A DNA stretch of 64,000 bases from Nematopogon swammerdamellus (Eukaryota > Arthropoda > Insecta > Lepidoptera > Adelidae). The stretch lies in assembly GCA_946902875.1 (NCBI GenBank), contig OX336349.1, positions 14,469,891 to 14,533,890 of the forward strand, in the 5' to 3' direction. Made by a program: the position numbers and the translations under genes. Below, piece after piece: positions 30,801 through 45,800 of the stretch (position 1 is the first letter of the stretch; every line of letters starts with the position of its first letter). The notes below the pieces were generated by a model that was given only the letters and a program-made list of their open reading frames with translations, was not told where the DNA came from and ran no database searches.

Positions 30801-33800
30801 ACATCGAAAATCGACGCGCGTCAGCATCTCCTTCGCATACCGGTGCCTGCGAGAACACGGACACCTTTCTTGCTTCATCACGGAAAAATCATTTGAAAGT
30901 CGTTGCACGCATTGCAGACGTTGGAGCCTGGAGGTTGACGGGGAGTATTCGGAGTCGGTACACTCCAATGGAGGGGTTGGACCGCAATCAATGCGTGTCA
31001 TAGGGGCCAAATTGTTGGTCTCCTGACAGCGGGCCTCCCTCCCTGCGTGCAACAAAAATGGACAGTAAGAGATAGAAGTCCTCACCTAGTGAGCGGTCCG
31101 CCAAACTTGCCCAGACAGCTAGAGCACCTGGGCAGCGAGTTGGGTCTCCGCGGGTGGTCTCCGTCGAGGCTGGTGTCCAGGTCGGAGATGCAGGCGTGCG
31201 TGTGGCTCGCCGGCACGTTCCACGCGGGCGACACGGAGCGCATCGAGGTGTGGCAGCACGATTCCTCGATGCACGAGCTTGTATCCGAGAATCGCTTCTC
31301 GAGAACTGTGAAGGGGAGAAGTGAGTTTCCAGATTACTTAGATCATCTGACTTGGTTGTCTCCATCGCCTGCCATCAGACTCGTGACATCATTCTTTCTA
31401 TAACAGCATCTTCCGGACGGAGATAGCTACAATGGCAGTGTTTGTGTTTGTCAGAAGTTATTTTCGTAAATAAATTTCTTCCAATTTTTTCCAAACGACG
31501 ATGATTCAAATCAGACTAGGGTAAACTAAAGTACAGAGCAGAGTATCGGGAGATTTCTATTCCACCTACATACCTAGAATAGACGTAATCTGGTTTGACT
31601 TCAGCTGAGCTATCTGAGCCAATCTGGCAGAAAACTGGGATCATAGAGATAAGAACGTCAAGATATAAAAAAATATTCAGTAAAGTGATAAGGCAGATAT
31701 GATCACATGGAACGTAAGAAAAATAATAAATAAGATAAAATGAGCTGAATCGATAAATACATGGATAAATACATGTGGCTAATACTCAAGCTGAAATATT
31801 TTAAGATTTAACGTTTGCCGTATGTCTGTGTGTACGTAAGTCTGTATGGCTTATGACTAAAGAACGGCTCAAAATATTAGCTTGCGGTTATTGCCTATGT
31901 AATAAGCCGAACTGGCACCTCCTCCGGGGGTGAAATTGGCTGCGTCTGAGGGTTCGACCCGACCTCGGGCATAACCAGCTAGTTCGGAAGCAATAAAAAA
32001 AATCTAAGTAATGCGACATATCTCCGCCAGATTATGAGCTATATAGCATCACGCCATCTATCATACGAGCTGAGCAGTGGAGGCGAAAGTGAACACAGTC
32101 GGAAAAATATATCAATTCGGTTAGCTTTAATACGATTCACTCGAAACCTACTCAACTGATTTACATTAGAGTTATCGCCAACTTTAGCGTGAGCGGAGCC
32201 GCGGGCATAACTAGTGCTGAATAATGAATGTATTGAAGCAGAGATCGACTAGACAATAAATTTTTAGTTTGCTAATCACTGTAAATCATAAATATAAAAT
32301 ATTTTCTTGCGTGCTGTACATAGGTAATATTCCAGTTTAGCTCATTGGCCAAGTCAGGCACACTAGTTGCATCTCCCTTTTGTAAAATGTTCGCATTTTT
32401 TGGCCCACGTGTGGTGCCAGTCTTACACAAAAATGGTCGCCTGAGCAGTACAGTGACGACCCAAAGGGGGTGGATGATACTGCGCCTAGATTTACCCGAG
32501 CCCAAGTTAAATCAGCCTCGATACCTCAGTGGTACATACAGTCGACTGTCGCTATTGAGCGCGGTCAGTACTTGGATGGGTGATCGCTCGACCGTTGGAG
32601 GCTGACCATGGTTCGGATTCCACGTTAAACTGTAGGTCCCTTCCCTTCTTACCTTACTAGATGGTAGGTTCAACCCGCCCGGTTGGTTGGTACCACCGCA
32701 CTGAATGAAACGTCGGTCGAAACGGCTATGTAAATAGTTCGTGTTTTCCGTCCAGTTCAGTGTAGCCGACATGAAATGAAGGGAAGCACTGACATGGCAC
32801 CTAGTTCACCCGGTGTTATGGGCTGACATCACGGATGTTGTAGGTGATGTAGCCAACGGTGTCAGTTTCAATAAAAAAAAAAATACTCACCAGAGCCGTT
32901 TCTGCTGGCAATGCTCATCCGGGAGCCGACATCGCCCGGCGCGGGAGCGGACAGCAGTTCGACGAGCTCGCGCGCACGCTCGGCCGCGAACACGAACAAC
33001 CCCGCGCCCCGCCCGCACCGCGAGCCCCCCTCCACGCACAGCCGCCCCTCCACCACGCCGTACCGTCTGCAACAACCAATCATATTCTCTACAGACCTCT
33101 TCTCTACACAATACGCGCTCTTACTAACGCTTGGGGACATACATACGAGTACGTCTCCGCCCAGGCACAATGTTTGGCTTATATCAAATAAAATCAAATG
33201 GTTTATTCAGTCAGGCACAAGTCCCAAAAACTAATTCAAAATTCAATTTAGATAAGATAAGAAAAAATATGTTAAGTGCGAGTTTAACACGCGCACGGAG
33301 GTTTCCGTATCTATCCGCTATTATCCGCCTATTTTTTGTCTTTCAACATTGCAATGTATAAAAGGCTGTGGCGCCATCTATTATTCAATAGTGTGACTAA
33401 TCAATTTTTTAGACGTTTGTTGTATGGGAGCCCCTCTTAATTTTTAACATTTACTTATTTTTCTTATTTGTTGTTATATCCGCCATAGTAACACAAATTC
33501 TGTAAAAGTTTCAACCGGCTACCTATTACGGTTCAAGAGATACAGCCCTCGGACAGACGGACGGGCGGACGGACAGACGGCGTAGGCTTAGTAATAGGCT
33601 TCCGTACGGGATACGGAAACCTAAAAAGCCTCGAAAAAAACAAAATTAAACAATTATGCGAAAAAACCCAAAAAAATTTAAACAAAAAATGACAAAATTT
33701 TTAATGAAGCCTTGTCAAGTTGTCACGCATCATATTATCTAAATAATTAATATAAATACAAATACATTAAAGTACAATAGGCGAATTAAAAGTAATGTGA

Positions 33801-36800
33801 AACAGCGGCAAAAGCCTAAACGAACATATTGAATTAAAAGACGATTTTAAAAAAGATAAAATTATTATAATTAATAAAAAGAATTCGAAATCAGATATGT
33901 AGAATATTAGAAGATATTAGTTTTTTCTGTATACTATCATTTCCCATAATTAGTTTTTCTAACGAGTATCATTATTATATGTTGAGAACGGTTCAGCCGA
34001 TTTAGAAGGGGTCTTAGAACGGTTCTTGTACCTCTATGCTACTGTACTTATTTCCCGGCTGGGTATAGTGTTTCGGTTGTAACACCATCACGACATCATC
34101 AACAGGGCCTGAGCAGTAGTTTCGGAATGGTCGATGTTGGAGAAAATCGTAGTTCAGTTTGATCTGATTCACTTTTAATGTTTGTTTTTCAAAAAGTTTT
34201 GAAGACGTGGGCACAGTGAGGATTTTTTTTTATGTAATCCGGTATGTGTGGCTGAGTCGGAGGGGCCAAAGCGCATGCTCCGACCAGCCAATATCAACTC
34301 CGAGAAGGAAGGTGCCATACCGGAGACTTCCCTGGATTGCTGGCTATACTGGACTAGAGGAGAAGACAACCAAGGCTGCTATCTTACATCCAGTAACTAA
34401 CTAAAGATAACTTAGGTAGTAAGTTAGTAACTTGTATCTTTGTAAGTCTTCAGGCCAGAACTAGACGACTTAACACTTCCGGAACAGACGACCAAATTGG
34501 CTATTAGTGAGTTTCTATAGCGTCAAGCTCAGACGCTGAAACCCCCCTTAAAAATTGTACAAGCGCAAAATCGACTACAATACTCCAAGCGTAGCTGTAA
34601 TGTTAAGACAAAGAGACTGCATGTAGATTCGAAGCACTTAGCAACATAGCCAGATATCCACAGTGACTACCATTACGAACTAGGACATAACCCAGCTAGA
34701 ATGTTTTAGTGCAAATCAGCACAACGAAGTTAAGCTACGAACTAAAGTAGAAATTACAACTTGAAAGTCCCGGTACAACTTTGCACCCGTCGTCGTCGTC
34801 GTCGCGTCGCGCACGCGCGTGTGACGATAATTATTACCGACATCCTAATAACTTCGAATGTGCGGAATGTGACAGATCGGAGTGTAGCATAGACGCAAAT
34901 ATACGAGAATAAACACTCATTAAAATGACGAATTAGTTTACCAACTCAGTCCACGTGGTATGTGTGGGATGGCTCAGCCAAATACCAGCTTCGCCTCAGG
35001 ACTCGAAGTAACCATTTATTTAATACAAGCTTTTCCCAGCGGCTTTGCTCGCGTTAAACTCATATTTAAAAAGAAGAAAGTAAGTAAGCCCGCTACCGTA
35101 ACCTTATTTCGGCGCGCGGAACAATTCGGTTTGTATGAGAGCCATATCTTAGCGTAACCGGAACAAAATTTAGCCAATCCTGTGTCCCGTTTAGTTATGT
35201 GTGCTTGTACTAAGTTTCATCAAATTCTGATGATCGGTTTAAGAGTTATGTAGGAACATACATACATATATACACACAGAAAATATTTCTAAAAATCGTC
35301 AATTTAGTTTTAGTATCATACATAGAGTCTACAAACGCAATATCTCATAAAACAAAGTAATTTACTCCATGACCATCCCTTACAGATTTATTAATGAAAG
35401 ATAGATTGAGAAATAGTGTAGTGTGTGTTGAAAGAAGATATAGTGACAAGGATTGAGAAAGGGATGCTTCGGTGGTTCGGTCATGTTGGAAGAATGGATG
35501 ATAGGAGACTAACGAAAGAAATTTATGAAGCAAATGTGAGTGGAAGAGTCGGGAAGGGTCGCCCTAGACGCACGTACCTGGACCAGATCGGGCATGTGCT
35601 CAAAAAGGGGCAAGTGCGTAGTACCCGTAACCGACGAGCATGCATGAAGAGCATTATGGGAGTGGAAGAGGCGGCAGAGGTGTGTCAGGATCGTGGCACG
35701 TGGAGATCCGTTGTCTCTGCCTACCCCACCGGGAAACAGGCGTGACGCTATGTATGTATTAGTATTGATGTGATCCAGCGCCGAGCCTTGCGAATTGTGG
35801 GTGGGGACCCCGAAGTGTTCCGCGATCTGGAACCACTGCAGAATGTCGGCTCCCTAAGTGTGTTCTATCGCTTATCTCGGAGGAGTTATTTGACGCAATA
35901 CCGCCCGTCCCCTTTTCACCTCCGAACCACGCGCACAAAGCAGGGATTGCATCCCTACACGCTGGACTTACCGCGGATGCGTACCAATCGGTTCTGCAGA
36001 TCTTTCTTCTACAGAACCGGTAAACTCTGGAACGCTCTCCCTGTCAATATATTTCCCCCCAAGCACATGTCTCGGGTCCTTCAAGAGAGGCGTGAATAGG
36101 CACCTGTCAGGCCGGCATATCATTCGCAACCTATACGTCCGAATATCCATGGGCGTCGTTAGACACTTTATGGATGGCGCGGCGCCATATGTCGCGTTTT
36201 CAATAAAAAACACTAAGTCGATCGACCAAATGTATGTAAGGTACATATACATATACTTCAATACTCTACATGTTGAAACAATGATCCTGTATTTCCAGTA
36301 CAAACTGAATAGATCCCTGCCCATCATTATAGTGAAAATTAAAAGTGTATACATGTGTTAAAAGTGTTCATCCAATAAGCGGTTATTATTTATTTATTTA
36401 TTTAAAAGTAAGAAAATTTTATAACACATTTTTGAGTTTGATTACTAAGATGTTAATTATAAGCATCATGCATTGATTTTTTTTTGTCTAGCTTGTTAAA
36501 GGTTCATTGAAATAAATCACTTGCAGTGATAAGTCCGCCCTTGTGCACTCCTCTGTCTCTTGTTTCGTTTCGTGTACTGTTCTTCTTTCAATTGTGTGCA
36601 ATAAGAGTTTCTATTATATGTATTCTATTCTGTTCTATTATATTGATATATCGCACATAAGCTGGTCTAAGACGAGCATTTGAACACGTAATGTAACTCT
36701 CTGGCACGAATACAGCCGGCTAACAGGCTCGCGGCAGTAGTTCCAGGTTCAAATCCTGATTGCGGACTAATTTTCCTCATTATTTTTCATTTTGCATCCA

Positions 36801-39800
36801 TTTAAAACATCTAAATAACCAAAAGTTGTAAGCGACGTACGTTGTTAGTACTAAAATATAAAAGAAATCATTAAACTACTTTACGACCGCAATTCCTACG
36901 TCCTGCGCAGCTTTAAAAAAATGTCCAACGTAAAAATTGCCAAAGGACCGCGTTCAGCGCCAGCTTTCAGACGGCTGAGCAGCTAAACGACGTTCCAGGC
37001 CCTTCGCGTGTCCGCGCTGTAAAGAAAACCCGCGATGTAAGACGTACTACGCAAGGATGAGTCAGCTTTGGTGAAAATATACTGAAAGGAGCGAGATGAC
37101 AGCCCTTTGTGTGTGTTTCATATAGTAATGAGGAGGGCACACAACTGGAGCGAAAAGGGTTAAACTTATCCCTTTTGGAGGAATAGAACAAAATCTAGAG
37201 CGCTGTTTTCTCTTCTAAGAAGTCCAGTAAGTATAGCTACCAATCCAAAGGGAATTCTCCGGTGTGGCACCTTCTCGGAAATGATACTGGCTGGTCGGAA
37301 CATAATTAAGCTACGCTGGCCCCTCCGGATTACATAAAAGTCCTCATAGTCATGACTTTGTACGACTACACTACACCCGCCCGCAACTTTACTTCCATTT
37401 CCCCCAAAAATGCTTCGCGATAAACATCACCAATCACTTTACACGCTTTTACACGCACTTTTGTCAAAACAAAAATTCGAAATTCGAAATGGCGACAACG
37501 ACGCACTCGAGCGACAACATCTATTCGAGCGCCATCCAGCGGCAAACAAACTGAAGCGTCTAAATCCGTCCGCGTGCGTCGGGGAAACATTTTCATTATA
37601 ATAATGGGGAATCTTTCCCGAAGTGACAGACAACATCGAGCGAGGCGGAGGGTACTCGCATTATGTGTGAAGGTGCACGGTACATACCATTTGTAGACCG
37701 TTGGATCTGTGCCAGCTGACGCGCCGCGCCGTGGAGAGTGTTCCGTACCATTCCGTTTTCCATGAGAACTTTAAGACTTTAGGGTTTTCGTTTAGGTTTA
37801 TGTAAACTATACGAGAGGCCCTATAAACCCTTTTTTTTTTAATTTTAGTATTAGTAGTTTCGGAGATTTGGGGGATGCGCGATTTTTGTATATTTTTTGT
37901 ATCTTTTAAACCATGCATTTTAAAATTATAAAATATTAATGTTTAATGAATTAAAATATATATTTATATTCCTTATAGCGAACCCTTTCCATTCATACGA
38001 CACATGGCATGATACACTTAAAAAACTATTTTTTTTACTTTCTAATATGTCCTCCAAGTAGATTCGGAGAAAGAAAGGTGTTATAGACAGACAAGCACCA
38101 GAGTAATTCTACAAAGGTTCCGTGTTTTCCTCTTTTGAGGTACGGAACCCTAAAATAAGATAACAAATTGTTTTAAATAGAATTAATTCTACGTATTGGC
38201 GTATTTACCACCAACATGTCAACTGGAAAGGCAACAAGAACTTGTTATAATTTCTGGCAGTGTTGCTGCAATGCGATCTGTTCCAAATTTTTTTTTTTAT
38301 GGAACCTGACACTCTTGGCTACATCACCATTCATCTACAACATCCGTGATGTCAGCCCATAACACCGGATGAACTTGGTGCCACGTCAGTGCTTCCCTTC
38401 GGTCGTGCCGGCTACACTGAATTGGACGGAAAACACAAACTATTTACATAGCCGTTTCGACCGACCTTTCATTCAGTGCGGTGGTACCAACCCGGGCGGG
38501 TTAAACCCTACCACCTAGTAATATAAGAAGGGAGTCATTTCCCTTAGTCGCCTTTTACGACATACACGGGGAGAGATGCAGTGGGGCTATTCTTTTAAAG
38601 TACCGGCCCCACACGCAACAATGTGGCAGACTTCGTTAGTAAAAACTTTATGTAAATCGGTTGAGACGTTTTCGACTTTACCCGCTACAACTTTAAACGT
38701 TGTAGTTACAATGTATATTTTCATGTCATTTCTTTATGGCGAAATAAATATCTGAATCTGTGGTTTTTCGATACTCGACATTGCGTCAAAGGTCCGCAGG
38801 AGCGAGTCCCGCGTCTCCCTGCCAGCACCGCCGAGCCCCTACTGGCTTTAGGCCCCTATTACGCCCCAGATTGACGTATATCTCACCTAAGAGGCCCCCT
38901 TCTCCAGCCGTACGCGGGAAACCCCGGGCTCCCATCCCGAGCACCTCGTTGAGTTATGTGGGTAAGTAATTTATTGTTCGCTCTTCATAAATTTCGATTG
39001 AGAAAGGACAAAGAGTCGAAAGTGTTAGCCGGTGAAAAATTGGGAAAAATCATCTGTCAAAGACTATGAAAAGCTTCGTGAATGATGAGTTAGTGAGTGG
39101 TGAACGCGCCGATCGGCCTGTCACGCGAAAGGTCGGCTTACACCAGTGATATTTTCGAATTATCGAAGAATGTATCAAATCCGGAAGACCACCGGCCAGG
39201 TGGGACGACGACATCAAGTACGTCGCCGGAAAGCAGTGGTTCCGTACCGCTGAAGGCCGGGAGGACTGGAGGAAAATTGGAGAGGCGTATGTCGAGCAGT
39301 GGACGCTTACACGCTGACTGACTGACTGACTGTATCAAATTCAGTCCAGTGATCATTATGAATGGACAGACGAACACAGAAAACTTTATTTATATATCCA
39401 AGAGCATCCATGCAGACGATGTTGTCAGTCAGTGAGTCAGCGTATATGCGTCCACTGCTGGACATATGCCTCTCCAATTTTCTTACAGTCTTCCCGGCCT
39501 TCAGCGGTACGGAACCACTGCCTTCCGCCGACGTAGGTGCTTGATGTCGTCGTCCCTTCGGCTGATGTGCCCAGCCCACTGCCAATTGAATTTAGCCACC
39601 CGGTATCCAATATCGACTACTTTGGTGCGTCGGCGGATTGCCACGTTAAGCAACATATTATCACGCAGCGATATTTCTAGCATGGCTCGCTCCATTGCTC
39701 GCAGCGCAGACGACATAAATGAATTGCATATAAAAGTAGGGATAGAGAAATACGTGAGCATGAAAATGTAAAATATTTAATTACCTAAATTGATGAAAGT

Positions 39801-42800
39801 TAAACTTTAAATTTAATTTAAACCAGGATCGGTATCGTTTTCACATTCCAACTTCGCCTTCCGCATCGGCAGCTCGATTAATTAGGTTTAATCAGAGGTA
39901 TCGGCCGCTGCTAGCTCCAGAATGCTAGAAACATCACTAGTTGAAACCAAAGAAGTCAAGAATATAGAACTGTTTTGGTCAAACACTGCACTACCGTGCC
40001 TATCGACTGGCCTGAGCGCCGCGCACCGCCCGGCGATTTCTCTCCTAGAAACAAATATGAATTCATTCAACAACAGACAGACAGACATCTTTATTTTACA
40101 AGGTCACTGCCGGCATCGCTAGCTACGGAACCCTACAAATTAATAAACTAATTTATAGGAATCAATTTAACTTTATATTTTTTTATTTATTTATTTTTTT
40201 CTAATTAAAAAATAATAATAAAAAATAGGCCAAGTGGGAGTTTTACTCACGCACGGAGGGTTCCGTTGATCCCTATACCATACCTGTCAAAAACCATATC
40301 CGTCTATCTTTTGTCTGTCTGCAATGCAAAGTACCTGTGGCGCCATCTATTATTTAGTGGCGTGAATAAGTACTAATCTATTCTCACCATGTTTCTTGTA
40401 CAGGGACTCCCTTATTTTTTAGTTTTTGGTTTTTCTATTATTTGTACATATTCTGTGTAAATTTCAATCGGCTACCTACAGACAGACATACATACATGCA
40501 AACAGGCAGCATGTAAAAAGGAATGGTTCCTCCATTGGGTCGACTTACTGGAATAATGTTTTCTTGGTCCTCTACACTCTACAAGTGTGCACTTTTGGAA
40601 CAGAAGACGCGATGGCTGGTGGACATGTGACAGATATGTAAAACTGTACTGTTGGTACTGTGTTGGTACTCCCGCTGCAGCGCTGGATGTAAGATGGCCG
40701 CTTAGCAGCCTCGGCTGTACTGTGTTCTACTCTAGTCCAGTACAGCCAGCAAATCCAAAGGGAAGTCTCCGGTATGGCACATACCTTCTCGGAAGTGATA
40801 TTGGGTGGTCGGAGCATGTTCTTTGGCCCGTCTGACTCAGCCACCCATACCGGACGTGACTGAGATAGAAACATCATATTTGTAACTAGCTTCTGCCCGC
40901 GGCTTGGCTCGCCTGAAATTCGTATTTAAAAAGAAGAAAGTAAGTAAGCCCGCTACCGTACCTTTATTTCGGCGCGCGGAATAATTCGGTTTGTATGAGA
41001 GCCACATCATAGCTTAACCGGAACTGAATTTTATTTAGCCTATCCTGTGTCATGTATAGCTAAATGAGCGCGTACTAAGTTTCATCGAATTCGGGCGATC
41101 GATCGGTTTAAGAGTTATGGAGGAACATTTCTAAAAATCGTCAATTTAGTTTTATTATCATACATAGAGTCTACAAACTAAGTATCTAATAAGTCATAAA
41201 ACAAAGTAACTTACTCCATGACCATCCCTTACAGATTTATTATTAGTATTGATGATGATTACGTCACACAACCACTTGTGCACTCCATTTATGTTACATA
41301 GTTACTTTTAAAATTTTCCTTTATCTATTGATTCTTGCTTTAGGATGTATATGCTAGTACACTACCCTTGAACTAGACAACATTTTTCTCCAGAATAATG
41401 TTCGATCGTTCGGCAGGTTGATGAGGTTGATGGCTCTTCTAGCTTAATGAATGCTTTAGTTGAAGCTGAAACTCCCTCGACCCGTGTTGCCTGTGGGCCG
41501 TGGGGCGCGGCGCGGTGTTCTTCACCACCACCGCCTCAAGTCAGACGATGAGATATTAACTTATTCGTGTCGTTGCATAAGTAATGGGACTTACGTTTGA
41601 TCCTTTAATTTAATTAAATTCTAGCTGAAACACACTTACTGATTCAAAACTCCATGACAAGTTTTGTATGCAAAAATAATTATTTTATTATATTTATTTT
41701 AGCTGTATTTACCAAATGGTCCAAGCGAGTGGCTTAGCCCTAACTATTTCGGCTGAGGGCCGCATTTTGTTGTATAAGACAGTTCATGGATATTCTAAAA
41801 AGACTGTTTCAAAAATACAAAGAACCGAACTTCAAAAGACCGCAAATAAGAAATAAAACGCATGAAATAAGATTTCGTTGATGACGAAACAGTTTCATAT
41901 ATAGGCCGCATCCGGCCCACAGGCCGTAGTTTGGGGCTGCTGACTAAGCTCAATGTTTCTTTGAATATGTCTATTGTGTATGATTTTGAACTAACTCTTC
42001 AATTATACCAAACTTAGGGTATCAAAATACATTCCGTTATCCACACATTTTGATTATCGTTTTTTTATGGAAACTTACGACGCCTTTGACTACATCACCT
42101 ACAACATCCGTGATGTCAGCCCATAACACCTTGGTGAACTTGGTGCCATGTCAGTGCTCCCCTTCCTATAATTATATGTGGTAACAACGGACGGACGGTC
42201 GGACTATATGATGTTAAGTTGAACAAATCCTCAAACCTGAGAACGAAAGGGGAGACCACGACTCTCAAGATCTTCTACGGAATACTTATCACAGCTTTTG
42301 TTCTACAAAATTATTTCCAAGGAGCCGAGCAAATGAGTTCACAGCGACACGAAGTCCAGCGGGAAACTAAAAGGTGGCTTCTCTAGCAATCCAAGTTTGG
42401 CACGACGACGCGACGATGCATCGTATCTCGTGAAAATATCGCACCACGCCATGGCATGAGACGTATGTGCGACGCGTTTTGTCGGCGGCGGCGGGGCGGG
42501 GCGCAAAGTGATTAGATGATCTGCGACCGATGTTCCCAAAGTTTCTTCATGTGTCATGCAAACTAATGCCGAAGTTGATTGAGGGTATGTCCTGCCCTGC
42601 CCTCCCTGAGACGGCCGCACAACAAATTGGTTAGGGCTAGACTTAAAATCAGCGATGCTGTATCGATAACGAAGTATCTAATGTTGTGCCCAGATTTTTT
42701 ATGTGTAACATCTTAGCTCTTGGCATGGGCAGTAATTTTGTCAATGAAGCGGAAATGCGTTAAGGAAGTGACGTAACTTTGTGAGTGAAGTATATTCTTA

Positions 42801-45800
42801 GGTGCGGCCTGCAGTTAGCGCATGTCAACAGCTGTCACCGTGCTTTTATAAACATAGTGTGAAATACATGTTACACATCATTGGCGACTGCTTACTGCAA
42901 GACTTGTTGCTTTTTTTTTATTATGCTAATTCCAAGTTTCACATCCGTCCGTACCGTACCGTACTTTTTTTTTATATTGACAGTGCGACATATGGCGGCG
43001 AGCCACCCATAAGGAGCCTAACGACGCCCATGGATTCGGTCGTATGCGGGATGCGGGGGTTGTTAATAGTGTTTTTTTAACTATTCTTATTCTGGGAAAA
43101 AAATTCAAATAAATATGTCTTTATTCATAAAGGTCGGAAACTACACACATACAAGAAGCGATGCTTGTATAGCACCAAGCTTGGAAGCGAGCTACAGGAG
43201 CGTAACAAAAGCCGGATTACAGAAACAGGAGATGTTTCCGTACGTCGCGTCGGGCGGCATATTTCCAAAGTCTACTACGGGAGTTCGCGAATGTTTATTT
43301 TTTATGTATTTTTTATTTTATTTGGCGATTGTCTTATCGATATTTTGGCCAGTGTCATGTAAAGTGAGTATTAATGATCAGGTGCGGTCATTATAAAGTT
43401 TGTGAGTGAACTGACTGAACTGTGTAAAGTCTGGAAAACACTCCTTGATGTTAAGTATGTTTATTTATTTATTATAGAATCAACATTTTTACAGTTTCCC
43501 ACAATTAAGTAGAATAAACTTGTAAAATATTAAAGACTATGGTCTATGACAGATTCAAGCAATATTAATATATTTACATGGTATAAAGGGAGAACATTTG
43601 AATGTTTTGTTTGTGTTTTGAAACTGCGTTCACTCACAAATTTTACAATGACCGCACCTGACCATGAATCCTCACTATAAGTGACACTGACCAAAATGTC
43701 TCGAAAAGACAATAGCAAAATAAAAAATAAATAAAAACCGACTTAGTAGACTTTGGAAATATGCCGCCCGGAGCGGGTTGGGCGGGCGGCTGGGCGGGGG
43801 CGCGGAGGCGACTATCTGCCTCGATAAAACTAAGTCGGACTTACGAGGGAAACCCTTTTGTTTAAAGCTTTAGGGTCTTTTTAAGCGTTCGCACGCTGAC
43901 TTCAACTATAAATTCATTCATGCTTACGTTACATGTTTCATAAAACCAGCAGCTAAATCTCCACGTGCATATTTTCAAAATAAATTGTTGAAAATGTTAA
44001 TAATAATATCAAAATTCGTTTATTTAAAATTCCAGCTTCATTTATTGTGTTCTCCTTCACATATTTTTTATCATACAATACAGTATTCAATTTAATTCAA
44101 AAAATTATACATAATTAGGGTAGGTACTTACTACACTCTTTGTCAATCTCTGTCATCTCTTTTCAGTTAAATACCGTGTTTTGAAAGCTGTACAACTAAC
44201 CATACAATGTCTCCAACTCGTTCCACTTGCAACAAAATAACGACAACAAACTCAGAGGACAGAGCCAACTCTCACACCGTCTCGTCACTTCTTTGTCTCC
44301 AACAGAAACTATCCAGTTGTTCATAGAAGAGAAAGAAAAGTTGCAGCAGGTTGAAGATAATTATTTAAATTACAGAGTTCTAGAGGGGTTTGTTAAGGCG
44401 CTAACTCGGCTCGAAGAAGGTATATTTTACTTATAACTATATAACTTTGCGGACTTAGTATTTATGTTTCTTCCTGCTACTTGCATTATATAATATATAA
44501 TAGTGCCAACTTAAGAAGGCTTTGTTAAAGTAAGAACTATACTTAGGCTAAATAAATACATACAAAATAAATACAAATACATTTTCAGATAATAGGGCCC
44601 TAGAGTCGAAAAACTAATATTCTTCATAAGTACATTTTCATACTTTCTTATAACTTTTGAAGAACCAATGGACGATCAATTTCGAATTTCGAACCAATAA
44701 TAAAATCAAAGAGTGCGCAGCGACGTGAATACAAACTCTTTGAATAAAATAATCAAATACATGTAATTGGAAGGAATAAAATAAATTAAATCTAAATCTA
44801 AACTAAAACCTGTAACTAAACATAAATCTAAAATATAAAGCCAGAAATAAAATGCGATGGGTAATGTCCCGAAAAACTTCGTTTGTGTTAAGTAAGGTGA
44901 ACTTCAACACGAATGAAATTCTTAAACAAATATGAGACTGAATTGTGATTTTGTTAATAAAACTGCCAGGATTGTAAGAGGAATTCATCTAAGGTCCTAA
45001 TTCCACTAGAGCCAATTTATTTCAATCTCCTGTGTAATGCTATAGTAGAGTTGGGCGCAATAAGCGCGGGGTGTGGGCGAGGCGCGCGTGCAACTTTCTG
45101 CACCGTTTGGATTACGCGCCCTTCTGCGCCAAGTCGGGCAAATATCTTAAAGTCTTGAACAAATATTCGCGCACTTTATCGACGTAGAGCTAGGAGCAAT
45201 ATTGTTTAAAGATATTAATACCATCCAAAACACGCTACCTATGCACTGGTATGGCATCTAGTTATGACAGGAAAGATTGCGCTAGTGACCGCAGAAAGAG
45301 AGAGCCATAGATAAATGTTATTAAAAGTCACAATAATTGAACCAAAAGAGTTTAATACTCATATTTTTGGCAATATTAATATTTAAAATTAATTAATTAA
45401 CTCACTGTGTTCATATGTAATTACTAATTAATCACAAAATGTTGTTTTACGAAATTTCACTGCTGAATCCAAAATGCACAAGAACACGCTCAATTATGTG
45501 CATAATATTCTCATAATTTATTTACGAGCGTTTCATGAAACGGTATAGATATCAAAAACCTAAAGCCATCTAAAGCTTGCCCAAGAATATATTATCGTTG
45601 ATTGCTGACATAATAAAACTGTTTGCCCTTAGGTGTCATAAAATTACAACTGGTGTGACCAAGAACGATGAGATGACTATGTATTTACATACTCATGCCC
45701 CATGGCTCAATCAACTACATATTTACATTGAAATGTTTTGTTGAGACATCTCCCGTTCAGTTATTATTTATTACAGACGCCAGTGACGCATTTATGCAAA

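Noticed and set aside
31047..31403. Plus-strand frame of 118 codons
   Set aside because: It overlaps the minus-strand Dok-7 exon at 31305-31086, which has matching splice sites and phase.
32860..33234. Long plus-strand frames rich in Arg, Pro and Ala
   Set aside because: They are antisense shadows of the GC-rich PTB exon of the Dok-7-like gene on the minus strand.
36700..36770. tRNA gene candidate with GGTTCAAATCC
   Set aside because: No 5' acceptor strand pairs with GCGGAC, and there is no D arm.
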